Assembly: GCA_025360495.1 (NCBI GenBank)
Contig: JANYCC010000040.1
Span: 1 to 32,164 of the forward strand
Length of the DNA: 32,164 nt
Source: Verrucomicrobiota bacterium
Lineage (GTDB): Bacteria > Verrucomicrobiota > Verrucomicrobiia > Limisphaerales > UBA9464
Direction: 5' to 3'
Part shown: one piece after another, positions 23,695 to 32,092 of the stretch
Layout: each line of letters begins with the position of its first letter
Numbering within the stretch: position 1 is the stretch's first letter
Notes under the pieces: model-generated
The model's database searches: none
Told to the model about the DNA's origin: nothing
What the model saw: the letters and a program-made list of their open reading frames with translations, nothing else
Position numbers and translations under genes: made by a program

Positions 23695-25106
23695 GGGGAT
23701 GCGGGTGCGGGGCTGCCCAAAGCCGCCAGGAGGCCACCCGCCTTGGCGAGCGTTTCGTCATATTCCGCCTCGGGGATGGAATCGGCGACGATGCCCGCGC
23801 CGACATGGAACCACGCCCACCGGTCCCGGACCAAGGCCGTGCGGATGGTGATGCCCAACTGGGATTCCTGGTTGAAACCCAGATAGCCGTGGCAGCCGCA
23901 GTAGGGGCCGCGGGCGACCGGTTCCAGTTCATCGATGATCTCCATGGCGCGGAGTTTCGGGGCGCCGGTGATGCTGCCCCCGGGGAAACAGGCGGACAAG
24001 GCATCCAGATGGGTGAGCGGGGGGCGCAACCGGCCGGTGACGGTCGAGACGAGATGCTGCACGTGGCTGTAGGCTTCGATCCGCATGAGTTCCGGCACCC
24101 GGACCGAGCCGAATTCGCAGACCCGCCCCAGATCGTTTCTCAGCAGGTCCGTGATCATCACCAATTCGGCCCGTTCTTTCTCACTGGCCAGGAGTTCCGC
24201 GCGCAGGCGGGCGTCCTCGGAAGCGTCCGCTGAACGCGGGCGGGTGCCCTTGATCGGACGGGTGCAAATTTCGGAGCCGCTGAGCCGGAGAAAGGATTCG
24301 GGGGAACTGGAGACCAATTCGAAGTCCCCGGCATCGATCCACGCTGCAAAGGGTGCGGGTGAAAGAGCGGCCAGACGGCGGAAGAGATCCCATCCGATGC
24401 CGGCAAAGGGCAGGTCCAGTCGTTGGGCGAGGTTTGCTTGGTAGATGTCCCCCGTGTGGATATAGGCTTGGGCGCGGCGGACCGCGGCCAGGAAGAAGGG
24501 TCGGGGCAGACTGGTGCGGATGCGGACCGGAGGTTGGGGCGGCGGGATCGGTGGGATCGGTGGGGGCGGCGATTCGAGGTGTCGGCGCCACCAGCCGATT
24601 TCTTGGCGGGCGCGTTCGGCCGAGCGGCTGCCATCGGGGGAGAAGCCGGTGGCGAGGACGCGGATGTGGCGGGAGAGATGGTCGAAAACCACGAGGCTGC
24701 CATGGAAGCCGAGGTGGCAGTCGGGGAGTTCGAGATCATTGATGGCGCGGCGTGGCAGGCGGGGTTCGAGGAACTGGTTGAGTTCATAACCCCAATATCC
24801 GAAGGCGCCGCCCCAGGGAAGGGGGAGTTCGGGATCCGGCTCGTCGGGGAGTTCAAAGCGGGCGAGCAGCGGGGCGAGCAATTGCCAGGGATTGCCGAAC
24901 TGCTCGAGAACCGGGCCGTCCGGCGTGCCGGTGGTGCAGCGGGAGCCCTGGCTGCGAAACGTCAGGAAAGGTCGGGCGGACACCAACGAGAAACGCGCAC
25001 CGGGGGTCTGGGAGTGCAGTAGGAAGCGGCCGCGCTCGTCGGCGAGGGCGCTGACGAGCGATTCCGGGGAGTGTGCGGAGGGGATGATTTCAGTCAGGGC
25101 GCGCAT
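23691..25106 (-). CDS. pabB: Aminodeoxychorismate synthase component I
   Basis: A 471-residue chorismate-binding enzyme that forms 4-amino-4-deoxychorismate using ammonia from a PabA glutaminase, which is not in this window. The motif RPIKGTRPR has the lysine that distinguishes PabB from anthranilate synthase TrpE (usually PIAGT). DLLRNDLGRV, FPGGSITGAPK and GYLGF are the other core motifs. The N-terminal half is the usual weakly conserved domain. A proline-rich linker (PPPPIPPIPPPQPP) separates it from the chorismate domain. Translationally coupled to pabC. Together with folP at 30774-31613 this gives two separate folate loci in the window. Confidence 0.92.
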   Translation of the reverse strand: MRALTEIIPSAHSPESLVSALADERGRFLLHSQTPGARFSLVSARPFLTFRSQGSRCTTGTPDGPVLEQFGNPWQLLAPLLARFELPDEPDPELPLPWGGAFGYWGYELNQFLEPRLPRRAINDLELPDCHLGFHGSLVVFDHLSRHIRVLATGFSPDGSRSAERARQEIGWWRRHLESPPPPIPPIPPPQPPVRIRTSLPRPFFLAAVRRAQAYIHTGDIYQANLAQRLDLPFAGIGWDLFRRLAALSPAPFAAWIDAGDFELVSSSPESFLRLSGSEICTRPIKGTRPRSADASEDARLRAELLASEKERAELVMITDLLRNDLGRVCEFGSVRVPELMRIEAYSHVQHLVSTVTGRLRPPLTHLDALSACFPGGSITGAPKLRAMEIIDELEPVARGPYCGCHGYLGFNQESQLGITIRTALVRDRWAWFHVGAGIVADSIPEAEYDETLAKAGGLLAALGSPAPASP

Positions 25107-25362
25107 CGCGGCGGGCGGAGGGTGGGGACGGGGGTGACGGCGTCAAGTGGTCGTAAATTGCGCTGACCCGGCCAAAGCCTGCGGAAGATGGGACAAAACG
25201 AACGCTGGCGTTTGGCCGCCCGGCTGCCATTATGGTATCGCATTTTGGACCACAAGGGCTGCCCCACCTTCCGGCCACCGTCGAGTGACGGCTGGTCTTT
25301 TGTCGGATGGGTGCTGCGCGGGAGCGCTTTGCCGTTGGAGGTCCGGTTGCCCGTCCGCTGAC

Positions 25363-26337
25363 ATGCCCGCTCCTGTCGCCACCAGTCGTCTCCGGAAGAT
25401 GTTCATTCCGCTCGTCCAATGGTTCGATGCCGACTACCGGTCGGACGAATTGGCGAAGCTGAAGGACCGGAAGGACAAGATCGAATGGATCCGCACGATC
25501 CCGTTCGTGATCCTGCATGGCGGTTGTCTCGGCGTGTTTTGGACCGGGTGGAGCTGGACCGCGGTCGGGGTCGCCGTGTTCCTGTACTTCGCGCGGATGT
25601 TCGCGATCACGGGCTTTTACCACCGGTATTTCTCGCACCGGACCTTCTCGACCTCGCGTCCGATGCAGATGGTGCTGGCCCTGTGGGGTGGGGCCTGCGT
25701 GCAGCGCGGGGCCTTGTGGTGGGCGTATTCGCACCGTCATCACCATCAACATTCCGACGAGGAGGTCGACAAACACTCCCCGCGGCAGCACGGGTTTCTC
25801 TGGGCCCACATCGGCTGGATCACCAGTGCCAAGAATTTTCCGACTGATTACGGGCGGGTGAAGGATCTGGCGAAATATCCGGAACTGCGGTTCCTGAACC
25901 GTTTTGACGTGTTGGTCCCGGTGGTCTTTGCGGTGTTGCTCTTCCTGTTGGGCTGGTTGTTGGAAGCCAAATGGCCGGCCCTGGGCGTGACTGGTGGGCA
26001 GATGCTGGTGTGGGGCTTTTTCATCAGCACCACGGTTTTGTTCCATGGCACGGCGTGCATCAACTCGATGGCGCACGTGTTTGGGCGCCGACGCTATGAG
26101 ACCAGCGACGACAGCCGCAACAGCCTGTTGCTGTCCCTGCTGACCTTGGGCGAGGGTTGGCACAACAACCATCACCAGCACATGGGTTCCGTGCGGCAGG
26201 GCTTCTATTGGTGGGAGATCGACATCACGTACTACCTCTTGAAATTGATGTCGTTCACCGGCCTCATCTGGGATCTGCGGCCGGTGCCGTCGGATGCCTA
26301 CGACGCCGCGAAAAACCGGGTGCGCCGGAAACCCTGA
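25363..26337 (+). CDS. Membrane fatty acid (acyl-CoA delta-9 type) desaturase
   Basis: A 324-residue di-iron membrane desaturase. Three histidine boxes are present: HRYFSH at residues 87-92, HRHHHQH at 124-130 and HNNHH at 267-271. Spacing is as in stearoyl-CoA/acyl-lipid delta-9 desaturases. Pairs of membrane helices lie between boxes. The enzyme puts a double bond into saturated acyl chains using oxygen, so the organism has aerobic capacity. ATG 25363 is chosen; the frame is open about 70 codons upstream but without family-like sequence. The 256-base gap to the divergent pabB holds no gene and presumably both promoters. Confidence 0.92.
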   Translation: MPAPVATSRLRKMFIPLVQWFDADYRSDELAKLKDRKDKIEWIRTIPFVILHGGCLGVFWTGWSWTAVGVAVFLYFARMFAITGFYHRYFSHRTFSTSRPMQMVLALWGGACVQRGALWWAYSHRHHHQHSDEEVDKHSPRQHGFLWAHIGWITSAKNFPTDYGRVKDLAKYPELRFLNRFDVLVPVVFAVLLFLLGWLLEAKWPALGVTGGQMLVWGFFISTTVLFHGTACINSMAHVFGRRRYETSDDSRNSLLLSLLTLGEGWHNNHHQHMGSVRQGFYWWEIDITYYLLKLMSFTGLIWDLRPVPSDAYDAAKNRVRRKP

Positions 26338-26340
26338 AGG

Positions 26341-26449
26341 CCAGAGCTTCAGAGCCCCGGAACCTCAGACCTCAGAGCCTCAGAACTTCGGAGCTTCTGA
26401 ACCTCTGTGGCTCTGTAGCTCCGAGGTTCCGGGCTCCGGGGTTCTGAAG
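26341..26449. repeat. Octanucleotide repeat snap-back (TCAGAGCC class)
   Basis: Thirteen near-contiguous 8-base units, for example TCAGAGCC, TCAGAACT, TCGGAGCT, TCTGAACC, TCTGTGGC, TCTGTAGC, TCCGAGGT and TCCGGGCT. One unit has 7 bases. The first half reads purine-rich and the second half its complement class, so it can fold back. It is the same class as at 3074-3279, more than 23 kb away. The rest of the gap up to 26581 shows nothing clear. Confidence 0.85.
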
Positions 26450-26581
26450 TGACCCGCGGGGCGCCTTTCTCCGATCCGTTTGAAACCAGCGGGGGGATCC
26501 AAGGGTCATTGGCGGGACAGAACGCCTGAATGGGTGCCCTGCGTTGACGTCAACACGGCAAAAGAACACGCTCTTCTGATC

Positions 26582-28096
26582 ATGATATTCATCCGTCCGC
26601 TCGCTGCCATGGCGACGGCTTTGGTCATTCCCCTGTCCGCGCAGCCCCCGCAGGCCAAGCCGGTGTCGCTTGAGGATTGTCTGGCGATGGCGTTGCAACG
26701 GAACCTGGACATCCGCATCGCCCAATATTCGCCGCTCCAGGAGGCCCTGACCCTCAATTCAGCCTATTACGCCTACGATCCCAATTTCACAATGGGAGCC
26801 GCCCAGGCGTTCCGGAAATCGGAGGGATTCAACGGGGTCGGGCAGTTCAACACCGGAGGCAACGAGAGTTGGACCGAGCGGTACGACACGGGGATCAGCG
26901 GTGGGATCCCGACCGGCCTGACCTACAACATCACCGGTGCGGTCAATCGGCAGAGCGGCTTGAATTCGGCCTTTGATGCCAGCGGCAACCTGATTGAAAA
27001 GGATACGGGTTTCACCTACACGCCGTCGGTCGGCATCTCCCTGACGCAGCCCCTGTTGAAGAACCTTTGGATCGATCTGCCCCGGCTGACGATCCAACTG
27101 GAGAAGCACAATCTTCGACAGGCCGAGTCCGACGTGCAGGCCCAGATCATCCAGAGCGTCACCGATGTCGCGGTCGCGTACGCCGACCTGATTGCGACGC
27201 GGGAGAACGTGCGGGTGCAGCAAAAGGCGCTGGAACTGGCCGAGCGGTTGCAAACGGAGAACAAGAAGCGGGTCGAGGTCGGCACGATGACCCAATTGGA
27301 ACTCGACGATGCCGCCGCCCAGGTGGCGCGGAGCCGGTCCGACCTGATCGCGGCGCAACAGCAGATGGCGGTCGCCCAGAACACACTGAAGCGGTTGGTC
27401 ACGGACGATTTCGCCACGGTGGCCGACACGGAGTTTGAACCGACCGCGAAACTGGGGGCGATTCCGGAGACTTTCAGCCGGTTGGACAGCTGGCACAAGG
27501 GGATGACGCTGCGTCCGGACCTGCTCCGGGCCCGGCTGGATCTGGAGAAACAGAAGATCCAGCTGCGTTTCACCCGGAACCAGATGTTCCCCCAATTGGA
27601 TCTCAGCGGTTCCTACGGTTACGGCGGCCAGGACACGACCCTGACGCCGTCCTTGGATGACATCGCGGTGCAGCGCAATCCGAACTTCAGCGGGGGCATC
27701 CGCCTGACGATCCCGCTTTCCAACAAACGGGCGCGCAACGACCACCAGGCGGCGAAACTGCACAACGAGCAACTGCTGCTTCGTTACAAGCAGCTGGAAC
27801 AGAGCGCCATGATCGACATCGACAATGCGATCAGCACGGCCCAGAGCGCCTTGGAACTGGTGGCGGCCACCGAATCCTCCCGCCAATACTCCGACTCGGT
27901 GCTGTGGGCGGAGCAGAAGAAACTCGAGAATGGCAAGAGCACGAGCTACCAGGTCCTGCTGCGGCAGCGCGACCTGACCGTGGCGGAATCGCAGGCAATC
28001 CAGGCGAAATCGGTCTACAACAAGGCGCTCGCGCGATTGGCCCAATCGGAGGGATTCACGCTGCAGCGTTACCAGCTCAAGCTGGAGGTTCGCTGA
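26582..28096 (+). CDS. TolC family outer membrane efflux protein
   Basis: A 504-residue protein with a short signal peptide (ATALVIPLSAQ) and two OEP repeats, each made of long helices and beta strands. Typical features are VSLEDCLAMALQRNLDIRIA at the mature N-terminus, the coiled-coil stretch TRENVRVQQKALELAERLQ, and KRVEVGTMTQLELDDAAAQV. A second set of coils near residues 390-480 follows GIRLTIPLSNKRARNDHQAA. Such proteins form trimeric exit channels for efflux or type I secretion. No membrane-fusion or pump partner is adjacent, so the substrate is unknown. The ATG at 26582 gives the signal peptide; an ATG at 26480 in frame does not. Its stop is 9 bases from the convergent glmM. Confidence 0.88.
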   Translation: MIFIRPLAAMATALVIPLSAQPPQAKPVSLEDCLAMALQRNLDIRIAQYSPLQEALTLNSAYYAYDPNFTMGAAQAFRKSEGFNGVGQFNTGGNESWTERYDTGISGGIPTGLTYNITGAVNRQSGLNSAFDASGNLIEKDTGFTYTPSVGISLTQPLLKNLWIDLPRLTIQLEKHNLRQAESDVQAQIIQSVTDVAVAYADLIATRENVRVQQKALELAERLQTENKKRVEVGTMTQLELDDAAAQVARSRSDLIAAQQQMAVAQNTLKRLVTDDFATVADTEFEPTAKLGAIPETFSRLDSWHKGMTLRPDLLRARLDLEKQKIQLRFTRNQMFPQLDLSGSYGYGGQDTTLTPSLDDIAVQRNPNFSGGIRLTIPLSNKRARNDHQAAKLHNEQLLLRYKQLEQSAMIDIDNAISTAQSALELVAATESSRQYSDSVLWAEQKKLENGKSTSYQVLLRQRDLTVAESQAIQAKSVYNKALARLAQSEGFTLQRYQLKLEVR

Positions 28097-28105
28097 CCGG
28101 GCATT

Positions 28106-29494
28106 TCAGCCCCCGGCGCCGACCTGGCGGCGGATGGAATCGCAGATCAACTGATTCCATTTCTCCATCACGGCCTGGTCCGGGGCCTCGATCAACAGCC
28201 GGGCCTTGGGTTCCGTGCCGGAGTAGCGGAGCAGGACCCGTCCGCCCACCGGCTTCACTTCGGCCTCGGCGCGGGTGACCAATTCCACGACCCCATCGAG
28301 TTCTTCGAACGGACGTTTCTCCCTGACCCGGATGTTGGTCACCAGTTGGGGGTACCGTTTCCAGCAATGGGCCAGGCGTGAAAGCGGTTCACTCCGGGCC
28401 TTCATCGTGCTGAGAATCTGCAGCGCCGCGACCAATCCGTCGCCCGTCGAGCTGAAGTCACGGAAGATGAGGTGACCGCTCTGTTCGCCCCCCAGGTTCA
28501 GGTCGTCCGCCAGCATCCGGTCGATGACGTGTTTGTCGCCGACGGCCGTGCGGAGAACCGTGCCACCGGCGGTTTGCAAGGCGACATCCAAGCCGGCGTT
28601 GCTCATCACGGTGGCGACCACGGTGCGGTGTTTCAGGGTGCCATCCGCCAGCATCTGGAGGCCGCAGATGGCCAGGATGTCATCCCCATCGATCAGGTTG
28701 CCCTGTTCGTCACAGAGCATGACCCGGTCGGCGTCCCCATCGTGGGCGATCCCGAGATCGGCCCGATACTCGCGGACCCGCGCGCACAGGTGCTGGGGAT
28801 GCATGGAACCGCATTCCGAGTTGATGTTGGTGCCATTGGGCTGGTTGCCGAACACGAGCAGTTCGGCCCCCAGTTCCTGCAGGACCGCCGGGGTGGATTT
28901 ATAGGCGGCACCATGGGCGCAATCGACCACGATCCGCATCCCTTCCAGTGTGAACCCGCGCGGGAAACTCGCCTTGGCGTGCTCGACATACCGACCGACC
29001 GCGTCGTCCACACGGTGGGCTTTGCCGATTTCACTGGCGGTCGGCCGGATGTTTTCAATCTCACCGCTGAACACCAGTCCCTCGATCTCATCCTCGACTT
29101 CATCGGCAAGCTTATATCCGTCAGGACCGAAAAACTTGATGCCATTGTCGTCATACGGGTTATGGGAGGCGGTGATGACGATGCCGGCATCGGCCCGGAG
29201 GGAGCGGGTGACATAGGCGACCCCGGGACTGGGCAACGGGCCGATGAAAACCACATCGACACCCATCGACAGGACGCCGGAAGAAAGGGCGTTTTCGAGG
29301 AGGTAACCGGAAAGGCGCGTGTCCTTGCCAATCACAATGCGGAAGCGGACGCGATTGCGGGCCTGGGCGGCGCGGCGCTTGAAGACATGGGCCACGGCGC
29401 GGCCCAGTTTAAGGGCGGTTTCCGCGGGGACCGGTTCGATGTTGGCGCGGCCGCGGACGCCGTCCGTGCCGAAAATGCGTTTGGGTGGTTGCAT
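28106..29494 (-). CDS. glmM: Phosphoglucosamine mutase
   Basis: A 462-residue enzyme converting glucosamine-6-phosphate to glucosamine-1-phosphate for peptidoglycan and LPS precursors. IFGTDGVRG is the N-terminal signature, the phosphoserine is in TASHNP (Ser110), DGDADR is the magnesium loop, GGEQSGH the sugar-binding loop, and RYSGTEPKARLLIEA the phosphate-binding loop. Length is normal. It is last in the run folP-cdaA-cdaR-glmM, starting 5 bases after the cdaR-like stop. In Firmicutes GlmM binds and inhibits CdaA, so the linkage has a known functional basis. Confidence 0.96.
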   Translation of the reverse strand: MQPPKRIFGTDGVRGRANIEPVPAETALKLGRAVAHVFKRRAAQARNRVRFRIVIGKDTRLSGYLLENALSSGVLSMGVDVVFIGPLPSPGVAYVTRSLRADAGIVITASHNPYDDNGIKFFGPDGYKLADEVEDEIEGLVFSGEIENIRPTASEIGKAHRVDDAVGRYVEHAKASFPRGFTLEGMRIVVDCAHGAAYKSTPAVLQELGAELLVFGNQPNGTNINSECGSMHPQHLCARVREYRADLGIAHDGDADRVMLCDEQGNLIDGDDILAICGLQMLADGTLKHRTVVATVMSNAGLDVALQTAGGTVLRTAVGDKHVIDRMLADDLNLGGEQSGHLIFRDFSSTGDGLVAALQILSTMKARSEPLSRLAHCWKRYPQLVTNIRVREKRPFEELDGVVELVTRAEAEVKPVGGRVLLRYSGTEPKARLLIEAPDQAVMEKWNQLICDSIRRQVGAGG

Positions 29495-29499
29495 GGGGA

Positions 29500-29943
29500 T
29501 CAGGGGATCAAGGGGGGTGAAGGCCGTTGGGAATCGGAGGCTGGCAGACGCTCGATCAGCACCTCCTGTGGGGACACCGAACCGACCTGGGCGCCGGGGG
29601 CGTTCACGCGGACCGACCGGCGCATGCCGGTGGGTGCCGAGGGATCGGCGAGGTTGACGTACACTTCGACATCCTGGGGGCGGAGTCGGTTCAGGGTGTC
29701 GGGCCGGCCCCGCAGCACCACGGTCACCTCCGAGGGGCTCACCCGGAGATGCTCCAGTTGGGAGGCCAGGGTCAGCACATGGATGGGCAGGTGCTCAAAG
29801 GTCCGGGTGTTGCTGTCCGGAACGATGGGCGGACCGCCGCCGCGCTCGACACCTTGCCGGACCGTGAACCAGATGAGGATCGCGAAAAACAACGAGAGCA
29901 GCTTCTGCCACCAGTTATGCCGGAACAATTCGCGGTTGAACAT
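29500..29943 (-). CDS. YbbR/CdaR-like protein, single YbbR domain
   Basis: A 147-residue protein with one N-terminal membrane helix (LLSLFFAILIWFTV, where NWWQKLLSLFFA is the usual CdaR start) and a short extracytoplasmic domain. The segment SPSEVTVVLRGRPDTLNRL followed by VEVYVNLADPS has the YbbR-repeat pattern. Firmicute CdaR has several YbbR repeats; this one has about one. Position between cdaA (6-base gap) and glmM (5-base gap) supports a role as regulator of the diadenylate cyclase. The Pro-rich end is short and unstructured. Confidence 0.82.
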   Translation of the reverse strand: MFNRELFRHNWWQKLLSLFFAILIWFTVRQGVERGGGPPIVPDSNTRTFEHLPIHVLTLASQLEHLRVSPSEVTVVLRGRPDTLNRLRPQDVEVYVNLADPSAPTGMRRSVRVNAPGAQVGSVSPQEVLIERLPASDSQRPSPPLIP

Positions 29944-29949
29944 GGGGGG

Positions 29950-30777
29950 TCAGGGATTGCGGCCGCCGGGTGAGGTCGGGCGATGGCCGGGGCGCAGCCT
30001 TGAGAGCCAATTGCGGGACTCCGACCGCCGCAACAAGACCTGGCTGAGGAACGCCCGCAGTTCCTGGACCGTGACATTGCGGACCAGTTGACCCCGGTGC
30101 GCGTAGGAAATCTGACCCGTCTCCTCGGAGACCACGACCACCACCGCATCGGTTTCCTCGGACAATCCGATGGCGGCCCGATGCCGGGTGCCCAGCGACT
30201 TGTGAAGATCCTGCCGTTGGGTGAGCGGAAAGATGCAGGCGGCCTTCAGGATGCGGTCCCCCTTGATGATCACCCCGCCGTCGTGGATGGCATTATTGGG
30301 AAAAAAGATCGCCTCCAGCATTTCCGGCGTGGCCTCGCAGTCCACCACCACGCCCGATTCCACGGCATCGGTGAGTTGGATCCCTTGCTCCAAGGCGATC
30401 AGGGCCCCGATTCGGACCGGGGCGAAACGATCGACGGTCTCACAGATGACCTCGATCTTCTCGCGCTGTTCCTGGGCGTTGTTGGCGAGGGGGAAATTGC
30501 CCAATTCAGCCAGCATCCGTCGGATTTCCGGTTGGAAGAGCACCACGATGGCGACGGCGAGAAAGGCGAAGAATTGGTTCAACAAGGCATTGAGCACCTG
30601 CAGGTCCAGCACCCGGGTGGTGAGCGTGAGGGCGAGCAACAGGGCCAGGAAGCCCGTGACGATCGGGGCCCCGCGGGTGCCGCGAAGGAAGATGAAGGCG
30701 GAATAGATCCCCACGGCGAGGATGATGATCTCCAAGGCGGGACGCCACCAATCGCGGAGGAAGGGCACCAAGCTCAT
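29950..30777 (-). CDS. cdaA: Membrane diadenylate cyclase CdaA (c-di-AMP synthase)
   Basis: A 275-residue enzyme that makes cyclic di-AMP from two ATP. Three N-terminal membrane helices (residues about 14-95) precede the DAC domain. The domain contains HDGG (Asp166-Gly167-Gly168) and GTRHRAAIG with the RHR motif. The first motif is usually DGA; here alanine is glycine. SEETGQISYAHRGQL closes the domain as in other CdaA proteins. An Arg- and Pro-rich tail follows. The start overlaps the folP stop by ATGA, so synthesis is coupled to dihydropteroate synthase. c-di-AMP generally controls potassium uptake and turgor. Confidence 0.93.
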   Translation of the reverse strand: MSLVPFLRDWWRPALEIIILAVGIYSAFIFLRGTRGAPIVTGFLALLLALTLTTRVLDLQVLNALLNQFFAFLAVAIVVLFQPEIRRMLAELGNFPLANNAQEQREKIEVICETVDRFAPVRIGALIALEQGIQLTDAVESGVVVDCEATPEMLEAIFFPNNAIHDGGVIIKGDRILKAACIFPLTQRQDLHKSLGTRHRAAIGLSEETDAVVVVVSEETGQISYAHRGQLVRNVTVQELRAFLSQVLLRRSESRNWLSRLRPGHRPTSPGGRNP

Positions 30778-31613
30778 GCCGCCCCCTCCCCGAGCAGGGT
30801 TTGCATCCGGAGCGCCTGCACCGTGGCGGCGACATCATGGGTGCGGACGATCCCCACCCCGTGTCGGACGGTCCAAAGCGTGCAGGCCAGGGCACCGCCC
30901 AGACGCTCGGTGACCTCGCCCCCCACCAACCGTCCGAGAAACGACTTTCGTGATACCCCGATCAGCAGGGGACGGCCCTGCCGGGACAGTCGGTCGGTCG
31001 CGCGGAGAAGTTGGAGATTATGCTCCGGCGTCTTTCCAAAACCAAAACCGGGATCCAAGACCACCTGTTCGGCCGAGACACCGGCGTTGGCGAGGGCCTT
31101 CAACCGTTCACGGAAAAAAGAATCGACCTCCGCCACAACATCGTCGTAGCGGGGGGCCTGCTGCATGGTTGCCGGGACTCCCTGCATGTGCATGCAAACA
31201 TAACCCGCCCGGGTGCTCCGCAACAACTCCCACATCTCCAAACCGGCGGTTCCGGCGCGGATATCATTGATCACGTCCGCCCCGGCTGCCAGCGCCGCGG
31301 CGGCCACGACCGGTTTGTGGGTGTCCACGGACAAGGGCGCATCGGTCTGGGCCCGGAGACGTCGGAGCACCGGGATCACCCGTGACACTTCGTCGTCGGC
31401 CGTGGTCGGGGTTGCGCCTGGCCGCGTGGATTCGCCGCCGATGTCGATCAGGTCGGCCCCTTCGGACAGGAGACGCAGTGCCGATTCGGCGGCCTCGTCC
31501 GGATCCTGGAGTCGGCCACCATCGGAGAAGGAGTCCGGGGTGACATTCACCACCCCCATGACCAAGGGTCGGTGGGGAAACCGGAATTCGGTGCGGCGGA
31601 GGCGCCAGATCAC
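30774..31613 (-). CDS. folP: Dihydropteroate synthase
   Basis: A 279-residue TIM-barrel enzyme that joins p-aminobenzoate to the pterin diphosphate in folate synthesis; it is the sulfonamide target. Motifs in order: MGVVNVTPDSFSDGG, IGGESTRPGA, SVDTHKP, INDI, DPGFGFGKTPEHN, and GVSRKSF. The start is GTG at 31613, which places the conserved core at the usual distance; no closer upstream ATG exists. It overlaps cdaA by 4 bases and follows the VOC gene by 13. With pabB/pabC in the same window, the p-aminobenzoate branch and its use are both covered. Confidence 0.95.
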   Translation of the reverse strand: MIWRLRRTEFRFPHRPLVMGVVNVTPDSFSDGGRLQDPDEAAESALRLLSEGADLIDIGGESTRPGATPTTADDEVSRVIPVLRRLRAQTDAPLSVDTHKPVVAAAALAAGADVINDIRAGTAGLEMWELLRSTRAGYVCMHMQGVPATMQQAPRYDDVVAEVDSFFRERLKALANAGVSAEQVVLDPGFGFGKTPEHNLQLLRATDRLSRQGRPLLIGVSRKSFLGRLVGGEVTERLGGALACTLWTVRHGVGIVRTHDVAATVQALRMQTLLGEGAA

Positions 31614-31626
31614 GCGGGTCTATAGG

Positions 31627-32039
31627 TCAATAGGACTGGTTGCCGCTGGTGGCCTCCGGGGACCGCTGGATCAGTTCGATTTCGTACCCCTCGGGCGCGT
31701 CCACGAAGGCAAAGCCGCCGGTCCCGTCGGCCTTATAATGGGGGCCGTCGGAGTAGGCGAGCCCCCGTCGCGAGAGATGTTCCCGGAAACCTTCGAGGCT
31801 GGCCACCTCGAAGGCCAGATGGGTCAGGTCGGCCTGGACTTGGACCGGGCCGCTGGCGGGAAAGCTGCACAACTCGATGGTCTCCTCGCTGGCGGGGCCT
31901 TGAGGAAAACCAACTCGGAGCCGCGGGGAGACTTGTGCCGGCGGACCTCCTCCAACCCGAGGACGTCCACGTAAAAGCGGATGGAACGTTCCAGGTCGTC
32001 GACTCGGTAGCGGGTGTGCAGGAGACGGGAAACTCGCAT
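31627..32039 (-). pseudogene. VOC/glyoxalase family protein with a one-base frameshift
   Basis: Two overlapping frames together encode one vicinal-oxygen-chelate protein of about 137 residues, similar to lactoylglutathione lyase. The first part (ATG 32039) gives LLHTRYRVDDLERSIRFYVD with metal ligand His8 and ends at SELVFLKAP. The second part gives LTHLAFEV and FVDAPEGYEIELIQ, with the remaining His and Glu ligands. The frames would join if the GGGG run at 31894-31897 had five G. The change is therefore a single-base loss in a homopolymer, either real or a sequencing error. All four metal ligands are present once the frame is restored. It heads the folP-cdaA run. Confidence 0.75.
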
Positions 32040-32092
32040 GGGCCAGTTGATAATCCTTCGGTCCCGCGGGTGCAAACCTACGCCGCGGGATT

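Noticed and set aside
25169-25218. CGGCCAAA ... TTTGGCCG inverted pair upstream of the desaturase as an operator
   Set aside because: Only 8 bases with a 34-base gap; too weak to call without comparative support.
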